Made by a program: the position numbers and the translations under genes. Shown here piece by piece: positions 17,976 to 28,838 of a stretch of DNA of 64,000 bases (position 1 is its first letter; each line of letters begins with the position of its first letter). The stretch is from Eopsaltria australis. Its lineage: Eukaryota; Chordata; Aves; Passeriformes; Petroicidae. The stretch is taken from positions 62,001-126,000 of the forward strand of contig JAVTVJ010000439.1 in assembly GCA_034509425.1 (NCBI GenBank), in the 5' to 3' direction. The notes beneath the pieces are model-generated. The model saw only the letters and a list, made by a program, of their open reading frames with translations. It searched no databases and had not been told where the DNA came from.

Positions 17976-20084
17976 CAGAAAACAGAAAAACAGAAAGAAA
18001 AAGCAAACTACATTATTTTTCAGGGCTTTTCAACCTACCGCTTATACCCACAAAACTAAAACTAAGAGAACTCAGACAGAATTCAAGGTTTTGAGGGCCC
18101 TGCTCTCTATCCCACAGCACAACAGCCCACAACAGAAAGCTGCATTTGGGCAGATTTACTGAGCACAGCAGCTCAGCACAGGTGGCTCTTCAAACAGAGT
18201 CACCCTGGGGAAAGCACAGAGCGGTACAAACCAACGCTGTGATGGCTTTCAGGTCCCACACCAAGGCTTGCAGAAGCTTTCCTGGGACCTGAAGACAAGA
18301 GAGAGACCTAAACATTTGTCTCAGTTCCAGAGCCCTAAAGATTCAGGTTTTCTGCACGGTCACAGGATGGTGATGAACAGATTTGACATGGAAAACAGGC
18401 AGGGTTCCCAAGCAGTAACTTGGCTGGGGAAGGCAGAGCAGCACCTCGAGCATGGCAGTGTCACCTGCTCTAATGCAGCTCCTGGCACTGCCCTGCTCTT
18501 ACATCAGCAAAGAGCACAGGAGCTCAGCTCCAGCTTTGCAGTGTCACACAGCCAAGAACAGCACAGCTTTGCCTGCTTCCCTGAGCCCAAACAAGGCCAG
18601 GACATCCTGATCCACAAACAGGGGCAGCAGCTGCTGCTCAGGTTGGCTAGCAGCACAGCAACTTCAGAAATGCTGGGTAACCACTTTAAAAAACCCTGAT
18701 CTGGTATAATTTCAGCTTCAAACCACATGAAAAAAATGTACAAATATGCATAGCATTTTTCTTTTTATTTCTGTATAGTTACTGCATTTTTAGGCATATG
18801 TATGTATGTATCTATCTATCATCTATCTATCTATCTCTATATAAAATATTAGGCAGTGTATTTACACATGGTATCCTGACAAAACTGCATGGAGGCAAGC
18901 TCAGCAATAAACTGATGTGTCTCTCACTTAAATCCCAACCAGGCAGGGAGCTGTAAGTGGCCCTCAGTTTGGTGTGGGATACTGCAGGCTCCTGCCCAAG
19001 GCCACCACGCACATCCACAGCTGCTAAATGACACATCCCTGCTCACTCCCAGAGAGGGGTCACCAACAAGTCTGACCTTTCTCCTTCTGACTCTGCCTCA
19101 AGGCCATTTGTCACACACAAAATTGACAGGGCATGGGGAGATCTATGCTCCCGCTGCCTGTGTGAAACCAGTTCTATAAATATTAAGCCAAATTTGAGGT
19201 CTTTAGCTTTCGGATTCACAAGACATCTCTCCTGGCAACTAAGAAAAACTTCTTTAAAAGGCTACCTGACAGTTTGTAACCACGCCATCAGAAACTTTTG
19301 AGAGAATCAATCAAAAGCTGTGGCCCTGCAGAACTGCCAGACTGACCTTGTCATTTATGTGCCTCCAAAATATTTAATGGTGCTGTTGGTGTGAATTTGG
19401 AGTGGATCAACCTTCTGACATTAATAAATGGTTCACTGCAGAGCAGGCCAATTAATGTTTGTCACAAAGGTAGTGCTCCTTGATAAAAAGATATTGATAA
19501 AAGTGTTTAAGAAATATAAGACAAGATTTTAGCTTGGTTTTTTTTTAAATAAAGAATACAAGCATTCATACCACATGATGATGTCAACCAGTAATTTTCA
19601 GTGTTGTTTTCCCTTTATTTTTAGTCTACACAGTTTGTTTGTCAACAGCCAAACTTTGGAGGGAAAATCAGATTTCAGGAGACATGAATTCAGACCACAC
19701 CTCCTATTTACCAGGACCCAATGGCAGTGTCTTCTCATGTCATTCTTAGTAGGTCTTATGGTCTTGTCCTTGCCACAGATTCCTCAGCTGTATTTTGGAA
19801 TCTGTGACACCTGGCAGTGCCACAGGCATGCTGTGTGTGTTCATGGCTTGTGAACTCCACTGCCATTCCATAGCCACAGCAAACATTAACAGCAGTTTAA
19901 GTGTCTAAAATGATGCATGAGTGAAGCAGCACAAATAAGGACTTTCTGGAAATCAAAGTATGAATCTGATCCTACTGGAATGTTAAGAAGAGCTTGGCAA
20001 GTGATTTTAGCACAAGGTATTGATGCCTTTTTCTGGTCTTAGGAAATAAAGGCTCAGACAGGGTCAGAGGGTTGGGGGTTGTTT
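17976..20084. other. Intergenic DNA with a GTAT/ATCT microsatellite
   Basis: Non-coding. A 143-codon open frame at 18268-18699 has no recognisable domain. At 18797-18846 TATG units pass into ATCT units. Confidence 0.5.
18797..18846. repeat. Compound TATG/ATCT microsatellite
   Basis: Four-base units TATG then ATCT in about 50 bases, flanked by AT-rich sequence. Confidence 0.85.
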
Positions 20085-20370
20085 CCCTCGGTATTTTAAT
20101 AGGATCCCGTTCCATGGCTTCTGCCGTCCAGGTAGAACGCGCCGCAAAAGCCCCGTCCCCCCAGTCGAGTGTACAATTAAAGACTCTACACATTAGCATA
20201 TCTACCAGGAGGGCCCAATAAGGGCCTGGGTGGGCTAACTTCTAGTTTACAAAATCTGTCCTACTAGGAGACATTGAGGGCCCACGAAAACAGAGTGTTT
20301 GGTCTCTAACTCTATGTGGTTTCAGGGGTGTTTAGTCTACCGGCTTCCTAAACACCATGAAACCAGGCTA
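20085..20370. other. CpG-bearing segment of unknown origin
   Basis: CpG-containing words (GAACGCGCCGC, CCCCGTCCCCCC, CAGTCGAG) stand out from AT-rich surroundings, and the segment ends in a strong hairpin. The composition resembles a fragment of an LTR or retroviral leader, possibly on the minus strand, but no family was recognised. Short GGGCCC/AGGGCCT palindromes lie near 20208-20228. Confidence 0.35.
20317..20365. repeat. Long hairpin (inverted repeat)
   Basis: TGGTTTCA (20317-20324) pairs with TGAAACCA (20358-20365), and GGTGTTTAG (20327-20335) pairs with CTAAACACC (20348-20356). This gives 17 pairs with a 2-versus-1-base internal bulge and a 12-base loop. Confidence 0.85.
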
Positions 20371-23300
20371 AACTATCACCTAAAGCATCACAAGTATGCA
20401 TGCTGATACTTGTGAATATAGGGAACAGTGTAAGAAATATTCAGAAGAAAAGCAGAAAAATCCTTCAGGCATCAATATTTAGCCTCAGATACTCATAAGA
20501 TCCCATCAAAAGAACTGCAAAGATCCCTCAAAGATTTAATTCCACGTTCATGGAAAGTGTGGAGCAGTGTAACAATTCCCTCTGGCTGCTGGGGTGAGAA
20601 ATGCCCCTGAACAGATTGGTACCTCTGCAGTTGTGGCCCTGTTTCCAGTTTCACAGCATCCCATCTGCCTCACCTGTACCATTTGCTTTGCCCCATCATC
20701 CTTCCCAAGCACTGCAGAAATACTTATTTTTGGAGGGAACTGGGCTGCAAAAAGCACCTGTCAATGCTGATTAGACAGAATGGGAAATGAGTGTTCAGGC
20801 ACCACCCAGGCATAAAGAGAAAATCCAGCAATAAAACTGGCAACATCTTCCAGTTCTGTCTCACTTCACTTGTGTGCCCAGAAAGTAAAAGTGAAATACA
20901 GCCTAGACTTCCATGAATGTAATACCTAAAAGCTGCTCTTTAAATAGCAGGTATTTGTGCCAAGAGTAACAAAATCTTATTGCTGTTGGATTCTCAAGGC
21001 CATAGAGAGCAGACCTTGGAGACTACTGCTACCCAGAGTGACATGATTCTTCTGATTACTAAATCTCAGCAGTCATATAGTATTTCTTGTGATTATTTTA
21101 GTTCTTATGATGATTCAAGAACTTAAAGTCTAGGACACAGAATTGGTGCCAAAAATATTTTATCCATCAAAATGCCTGCAAAGTGTTAAAAAAGCAAAAC
21201 ACATGCACACAGAAGTCAATCTGTATTCCTGCTAGGGTGTGTAACACTATTAATTTATAGTAGTCATCTGAGGTGCTTGGGCATTTTAATAAAGGGCTGC
21301 TTTACAATCAGACTTAAATTCCAAACGTGCTGCAGAGGCTGTAGAGCCCTAAGAGAGAAGAAAGAGGGGGGAGGAGGTGAGAAAGAAAAAGGCTGGAAAG
21401 TTGGGTTATGCCCTTGCACAGAGACAGGGGATAAGGCTTGGTGAACACCCCTAAATATATATTCTCACATGTAGGTACTATTGTATTTAGGCTTTTAAGT
21501 TTGAAATCCAATTTTTATTTCTGTGCATCTCTGAATCCTGCAGTGGTAGCACAGGAGAAATGAGTTACTGCAAAGGGATGAGTTAAAACTTAATTCTTAT
21601 GAATTTAATTGTGGTGGACCTTTCAGTATTATTGTAATAGCAGAACTGGCATAAACAGCACCACTTCAAATGACTGTTTTCAGTTAGGGTATGAACAATT
21701 TTTGTTTGAATTCACTGGTTTTATCAGAAAACAGGAGTTTCAAACCAAGTGCTTGACTCCTTTGGGCAAATACAGGGAATGTATTTGCTGCATCACTTCC
21801 CTCTGAGTCAATGTTCACCTTAAGTCACACTTGGAGTTCTGCTTCTTAATTTTACTTTTTATGACACCACTTTTAAAGCTTGAGATTGAGGTTTGTAGGG
21901 TAATAATTTGATTCAGAACTGATGTTTTAGTGAGTTGGTCTCAGTCTTACAAGTTCCCCAGCATAAGACAAGCCATGGATCACTGAAAACTTATTAATTA
22001 CCAAAAACCACTCAAACTTTACAAAGACTGGTGCATGAAGAGTTTCCTAAACACATCCACTTTTGCTCTCATAAAAATGACTTCTCGTTCTTATCTCCAG
22101 TGTGACTTGAATAAATAGAAAGACATGAATAAATAGAAAGAAACTGTTATTAAAGCAGAATAAATCATAACAATAAATGAGTGCTTGAAACCCAGCATGC
22201 TATTTATTGGTGCAATTTTCTGATTTGTGCATTCTGAGAGAAGACACAGCTCACAGATCAGATGAAGTGAAATTAAAAGCAGTCTGAGATAATAGTGAAT
22301 AGGAGTGAAGACAGAGTTCAACTTCATTGTTTCAATGTTCAGACACAGAAATTATGGGCATTGAGAAGGCAATGGGAACTTCAGACTCTCTTAACAAAAA
22401 ACCTGAAGCACTTTGAATAAATTAAAAGAATTAAAATAACTGAGGTGGATTTTGAAAACCTGAAACCAAACAAGTTGCCTAATAATAATGAATCAGACTC
22501 TTACTGTGTGAATTGAAAGATAATGATTTGCTTGCTGTATCTCTATTCTCCATTGTTATCTTAGAATCACACCCAGCCTTTATAAAAATTATTTTTTTTC
22601 CCTCATTGGCACTGCAATTCCATAAAGCCACTAAAACTCTGATGTGAGAATGCTTAAGGACATTTTAACATTGTTATACTTTCATATTTTACCACTTGGA
22701 AGAAGATTGAGAATGTCTTTCCAACTTTAAACCTTTGCTGTCTGTTTTCTTACTTTTGCTGCATTAATTGTAGAGGAATCTTTGTAGAATTCCATGCAGG
22801 AAAGGCAGGGGAAAAAGTGTCCCCTGGGGGCAATATAAACGTGGTAGGAAAAATAGTAACATTAATTAAAATATCAGAAACCGGCTAATTTTAAAAAGTC
22901 TGTTCACTCCAGGATTTTCTACCACTTGATTAAAAAGGAAATGCTCCCAGCTTCGGCCTATTATTAACTTTTATTTCCCAATTCTTCAGGGCAAAGAAGA
23001 CAGAAAGCAGAATAATGGAGTAAAGAAAATGTCTAGGCTAGACAAACCCCTTAAGGCAAAGGCATAAAGTTTCAAGTTCAAGGTACTAAACCCACAGGAT
23101 GACACGGCCAAATTGTACCTTCAAATGCCAGCAGCAAACACGGCATTTTAATGAGCACTGGGTGGATATCCATGAATCAGGCACAACAACTGCAGCTCCT
23201 CAAGAGCAAACACTGACTCACACCTCTCCTCAGTTTATGAGCCCTTTCACAAGGCTGTCTCTGAGCACATCCTCACGAGCCATGGGCTTACACACCTCAC

Positions 23301-23936
23301 CAGGACCACCTGCCAGCCCCACTGGGACTGTGCATGCTGCAGCCTGTCCCAGCAGCACAGCAGAACAGGTTCATTTGCATCACGTGCACCACATTAATTT
23401 GTTTTATTTTGCAAGCAGCCAAGGCAGGTGCCTGCACGCAGTCATTTGGCTCAGCTGACTGATTGCAGCTCTGCATGATGTTCAAAACTTATTGCTGGCA
23501 TTCAGGCCATCATATTCCTGCTCCATAAGGGGAGGAAAAAAGAAGAAAAGCTTGGATGCTGAGAGGATCAGGTGTCTCAAACTGTGGGCAAAGAGCAGTA
23601 CTGAAATCCAGTCCCTTTTGGCTGTGGGGCAGCAGGAAGTATGGTCACTGCACAGACAATAAATCTAGAAATACATTGATATCCACAGAAATTCAACTTA
23701 GGAAGGTCAGACAAAGCTAATAGATTTTAAATCCCCTGTCAAATACACTGGAGTGTGGTGTTACAGCACTGTATTCCTATATGAGGAAGGGAGGCTCAAC
23801 CAGTGAAATTTCCATTTCTGCAGTTAGGTGAAAGACTTTTCTCCAAGGAAACAATATTTTAGTAGCATTAAATTTTCACTTTCTCAGTGATTTTGCACAC
23901 TGAATATATTTTGAGTGATTTTTGTTTTGTTTTCAA
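20371..23936. other. Intergenic DNA, no gene recognised
   Basis: AT-rich non-coding sequence without exons or repeats that I can name. Confidence 0.5.
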
Positions 23937-24025
23937 AACAAAATGTAAAAAAATGTAAAAAATGTAAATGAATGTAAAACATGTAATGTAAAAATGTAAT
24001 GTAAAAAAAATGTAAAAAAAATGAA
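23937..24025 (+). repeat. AATGTAAA-type tandem repeat
   Basis: About ten imperfect copies of AATGTAAA(A)n, with variable A-run length. Confidence 0.85.
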
Positions 24026-25810
24026 ACATCAAACTGGTTTCTGCTTGGAAATGAAAGCTGTTAATGCTGGCATTGCACATCTCTATAAATTAGTTTCATC
24101 ATGCAAACACTAAGAATTTTCCCCCACATAATACTGTAACAAAAATTAACTTACAAGCTTTTATATGGATCCTTGAACACTCCATTAGCAGTGATTTGGG
24201 TATGACACATGGCTAAGCTTGTCCTCTGCTTCCTCCTTCCTATCACACCCACGAGAGCTGGGCCAGCCTGTCAATGCTGCAGCACGCTGAAATCAGCTAT
24301 TCTGCTTTCATCAGAAAAAAAAAACTGCACTTTTTAAAAGTGTCAAATAATTTTTACTGCTACAAACAGCTCAGGATTTCAGAAGACAAGTATTTGATTT
24401 TTTCTTCCAATTTCTGTGAGCATGGTTTGATCCAGCTGTGCTTTATTTCTTGAAACACCCCATCAAAACTTGACTAGGGTGCAGCAGAAAGCTGATTAAG
24501 TCTATGCTGAGTGGTTGATTCCTTCCAAAGAAGAATCCTTAGGATAACAGACTCTTTTCCCTTTCCACACTGTCTGTTTTAGTCCTCCTTGTGCCTTAAG
24601 AACACAGTAAGAAACACACCTCCCAATCCTCACTTTGCAGACTCTCTGGGGCAGGTTAAGACAAGGTCCTTGTCCTTCTGCCCAGCTCTTTCCTGACATG
24701 CAATGCTCCCATATGATTGCAAGAGAGCAGTTTGTGCAATGTTATTTCTCAGCCTACTCCCAGTGATTTTTAAGATTGGTTTGTGGAATACTGGGTGAGA
24801 AACATGATCAGTAAATTGGTACCCAAACTCTTTCTCCTTTTCAGTAAGTGAGTAAGGTGTGCTAAAAGACAGAAAGGGGGAAAATAGGAATTTATAACAT
24901 ATGAGAGCTATTTACTGAGTCTTAGAAAAGAATGCATGGTTGTAACTACAGATTAACTACAATCCTACAGGTTCTACATTCCTACAGGGGCTTTTAGCTT
25001 GTTACCACTGAGTCAAAAGAAACTTCTTACACGAAAACAAATAGAAAGCCCAAGGGGAGCACGTGTGTGTTGTGTGATAAAATTCTAAAGAATTGTGCCA
25101 TTGAGTCTTCCCAAAGCTGAAAGTTACTGCTGATTTTGCATTGAAGAAAAGGATACCCTCTGTTCTCACAGATTATCAGTCCAGAAAGTACCCATAATAT
25201 GCAGTTTCACTGTTTAGCATAGATATGAACTGACAAACACAACCAACAATCCTTGCTGTGTCTGGCTGATGGCAAAACCTGTACCAGCTCTGCACTAAAA
25301 ATAAGGGTGTGAGCTACCCCTAAAGACTGAGAATTTAAAAAACACAACCTTCAGACTCTGAAAACCCCTTGAAATTTCCAGGACGTCAAAGTCCTTCTGA
25401 AGTTGTGGATGTACCAAAGCATATTTTGGAGTTCAGAAACGTGACAATTCAATTCAGGAAATATGTGTGAAAATCAGAATTCAAACCTAAACATAGCAAG
25501 ACCATATTGCAACTTTCCCCAAGTAAATTCCTTTGAAGAGCATGCATACTTTCCTCCAGAAAGCTGACTGCTTAAAATAGCTGTCAGCTTTCTAAAGGCA
25601 GTGATTAATTCCACTGGAGTTATTTCTGCTTCCAAGAGTGCTACTAAATTTAACTGACAATGGGGAAAACTGCTGCTAATGGATGTCTCACATATTTTAA
25701 ATAAAGCCCACATTTGTGCATTGCTAAGTGTGTGGGGTTTTTTTTTAGTTTTTGAACTTGATTTTCATTACTGATCAGTCAATGCTTATAAAGCACTGAC
25801 CAAAGCCATT
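24026..25810. other. Intergenic DNA, no gene recognised
   Basis: AT-rich non-coding sequence with nothing recognisable. Confidence 0.5.
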
Positions 25811-26186
25811 TAATGACTGCTAGTAATTAGTAACTGCCTTGTAATTGCCTCAGTTAGTAGAACCTGTCTAGTGAATCCCAATGATTACCAGAGCTAGTAA
25901 GCCCCTAGTAACTTTTCAATAACTACAATAAGAGCATCCCAGTAACTACTAGGAAACTCTAACAACATTGCAGTAACTGTGTGGTAACACCTTAGTGCTT
26001 AACAACTCCTAGTAATGACTTTGTAGCTGCCTAATATCTGCCTAAAAATAAATTCATAAATTACTAATTACTGCTAGTAAATAACAGTTACTGCCTAGTG
26101 CCTGCCCAACAGCTCCTGGTAGCTACTTAATACCTGCCTAATAATTGCTAATAACTGCCTTGTAACTGCCTAGTAAATACTAGGTC
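25811..26186 (+). repeat. Degenerate minisatellite, unit near CTAGTAACTGCC
   Basis: About 375 bases built from loosely repeated words TAACTGCC, CTAGTAA, TAATTGC, TACTGC and CTGCCTAA with irregular 10-20 base spacing. Unit boundaries are blurred, so the array is old or evolved by slippage between related words. Confidence 0.7.
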
Positions 26187-26840
26187 TAATACCAGCCCTT
26201 CCATTCATGGCCCTATTGATCCATCCCTCTCCAGGGCCAAATTCCCCTCAGTCCCCATTGTTTTCACCCCAAGGAGAATGAACAGAGTGATTTCCCCCCA
26301 GTTTTCCCTGCTGCTGCCCCCAAAAAAGGGGCTTCATCCAGACCAGGGCTCCCCTCACCCTGTGAGGGACCACACTGGATGGTTAAAGCTGGGTTGCAGT
26401 GACAGGAGGAGTCTGAGGAGCTCCTGCTTGGCACAGGGATTTTTCTTCCTCCTCTTTTTTCCTTTTTTTTTCTCTCTAATTCATGACTTTCCTGAGCTTT
26501 GCTCACAAGAGTCCAAAGCTGCTGCTTTGAAAAAAAATTGATAAAATCGTGCTTTGGCTAATTTTTAGAGAGCAGCAGAGGGTGCTGCTAGTTCTCCTGT
26601 TGGGAGGATAGGGCCACTCACCCCTCCAGCCCAGAATCCAGACAGACCCAAAGCACAGAATAATCTCCTGCTGGGAGGTCAGCCTTGCTCCATGCTCCAA
26701 AATCTGTGTTCTTCTCCAGCTGAGTTTGAAATTCAGTGTTTTTTCAAGGGGCTCAAAGCAGGTTCACTGCTCTAAATACGGATTGAAAAAGAAGGAATCC
26801 CCAATATCCTGCATCTCTTTTAAAAGGATAGATTCTCTGT

Positions 26841-26887
26841 TTCTATTCTATTCTATTCTATTCTATTCTATTCTATTCTATTCTATT
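26841..26887 (+). repeat. (TTCTA)n pentanucleotide microsatellite
   Basis: About nine perfect TTCTA (= ATTCT) units in a row. Confidence 0.95.
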
Positions 26888-28329
26888 GATTTGTTATATG
26901 GGAACCAGAAACAGAGCTTTGTGTGATTAATGACTCAGTTCAATGGAGCCACACTCCAAGGTGTGTGATTTTGGGAAGAAAAAATAAACCAGTCAGCATT
27001 GATTCTGAGGTGCTAAAGTCCTTCTGGCAGTTTCTAAAAGGTGACTACAGCCAAGGGAACAACCTGTGAATAGCAGATGGAACCAGAGCATTCTGACCTC
27101 ACCCATCACACATGTAGAGCATCGAAGTTAAAATTGTAATTGCTTGTGGGAGTTAATTGCCTCTAGGCTGCACAGAGAGAACTGGAAGGCTTGCGCTGAT
27201 GGCTCTGGGACAGCTCTGGCCTTGCTCAGGAGCAGTGGAGGTGTCTGATTGTTTGTAGAAATACTGCTCATAACCACATGAACAGCCAGATCACCCTGAA
27301 TTTATGGAGCTGTGGATTGATACTGTTTGTGCTTGCCGAGCAGGCTATAAAACAGGGTATTTGTTACAATACCAGACTTCATTTGCAGGCAAGGAACACT
27401 GCCAGAGGCTTTTAGCAGAAGGTGCTGAGCAGTTCAGTGTCTTGAAGAGCCCAGTGATACTTCCCACTGCCTTGGAAATGTAAAGGATTTATTTTACTGC
27501 CACAGGATGTGCAGGATTTACCCTCTTTGTTTCTCTGCATCTCACTTTTGCTGTTAACCAGGCAGATTTCTCTGTGCAGCACAAAGATGTGGGAAGGGGT
27601 TTGCAATCATTGTTATCTGCACACTGCTTAGAGATGGAGGAGGAAACAGCATCAAGTTTCCTCAGGGTGGGAGGGTGAGATTAGGAGGAACCAGTTCTGT
27701 GAAGTGCTATTAAATGATAAAAGAATGCTGAAGTGCAATGTGGGCTGGGTTCAGTTTCCACAGCGAGGTTCACTCTTCTACATGAGGGCCTTTCCTTGTG
27801 TCTCCCTGAGCTTGCACTGGTGCAGAGAGTAAAGCCAGGGAGTTTAGTCTCTCTCTGCGAGTTTAACCTCTCTGATGGACCCTCCTTTTCCACTCAGGCG
27901 GCTCAGATTCTCTCCCACACCTGAGCGCTGGAGGTGGGGACAGCTCTCAGGTGCTGTTTCAAAGAGGTTTAGTGCACCCAGGATGGTGAGAGTATCTGAG
28001 ATGTCCTGTTTGCTCCCACAGTCTGTGCTGAACTGTCGGTGTCCTCCGGCTCCTTCCACACCGCTCTGTACATGCGCTGCCACTGGCATTGGGGAAGTGA
28101 ATTCCTCTTTTCCTGGTGGTGACAGGATGCTGAGAATGTCAAGGCCCATGTTTCTCTGTTATCCCTGCCTCTAAACACGCTGCCCATCTCTTTGAGGGTA
28201 AAAATAAAGCAGCTTTGTTTGATTTCTAGAAAAAGCCAGACGACAGTGCAGGGGTCAGAAATAGGCACCCCACCCTCCCCATCCCACTGTCTCAGCTGTT
28301 GCCTCCTGAGAGACAGAAGCATGTGGTGG
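26888..28329. other. SMYD1 upstream region
   Basis: No exon recognised. An E-box CAGCTG lies at 28293-28298, close to the promoter. Several short frames around 27.8-28.3 kb look like chance openings in a moderately GC-rich upstream region. Confidence 0.45.
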
Positions 28330-28384
28330 CTAAAAATACCCTGCAAAGAGAATACACTCTCCCTCCAGTGGGAGAGTATAAATT
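28330..28384 (+). promoter_or_regulatory. Distal SMYD1 promoter motifs (MEF2-like, TATA-like)
   Basis: CTAAAAATAC at 28330-28339 is one base off the MEF2 consensus, and TATAAATT is at 28377-28384. MEF2C control of Smyd1 in heart is established in mouse. Whether this pair is used here is inferred. Confidence 0.4.
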
Positions 28385-28577
28385 AAGCCGAGTTGTAATA
28401 TACACAACTTCTTGTGGCTGGGAGGAACATTTCCCAAACGTCACTTTTGGAGAGGGTTTTCCTAATGAAGCAGAAGCCCCAGCCCTGTCCCGTCCCTGTG
28501 TAGGTCGGCGAAATTGTGCAGAGGATCTGCAGCTCCTGCCTCTCCTGCTCCCTCCCCCTCGCCCTCCTATGGCAATC

Positions 28578-28620
28578 CATGTGGCCAGGGGTGGGGGGAG
28601 ACCAGCCCTCCTTTTATAAG
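28578..28620 (+). promoter_or_regulatory. Proximal SMYD1 promoter: E-box and TATA box
   Basis: CATGTG at 28578-28583 fits an E-box. TTTATAAG at 28613-28620 lies about 82 bases before the ATG, which would place initiation near 28645 and give a 5' UTR of about 60 bases. Myogenic bHLH factors regulate this gene in mammals. Confidence 0.5.
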
Positions 28621-28701
28621 CGTGGACATCCAAGCTGACAGGAGTGACGGGAGGTTTGGCTTGCTCTGAGATTCCTCCTCCCAAGCCTTGGGGTCCCTGG
28701 G

Positions 28702-28838
28702 ATGACCAAAGGAGGGATGGAGTCCGTGGAAGTGTTCACGACCGAAGGCAAAGGCAGGGGTTTGAAAGCCCAGAAGGAATTCTTGCCTGGGGATGTCATC
28801 TTTGCAGAGCCAGCCTATGCAGCCGTGGTTTTTGACAG
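28702..28838 (+). CDS. SMYD1: SMYD1 exon 1 (coding part)
   Basis: Codons 1-45 plus two bases, covering the start of the split SET domain ([13 protein letters not shown]). The donor is GACAG|GTAAGA. Intron 1 is about 8.6 kb, the longest of the gene. Confidence 0.96.

Noticed and set aside
18268..18699. A 143-codon plus-strand open frame
   Set aside because: No domain, no splice context and no resemblance to a known protein; likely a chance opening.
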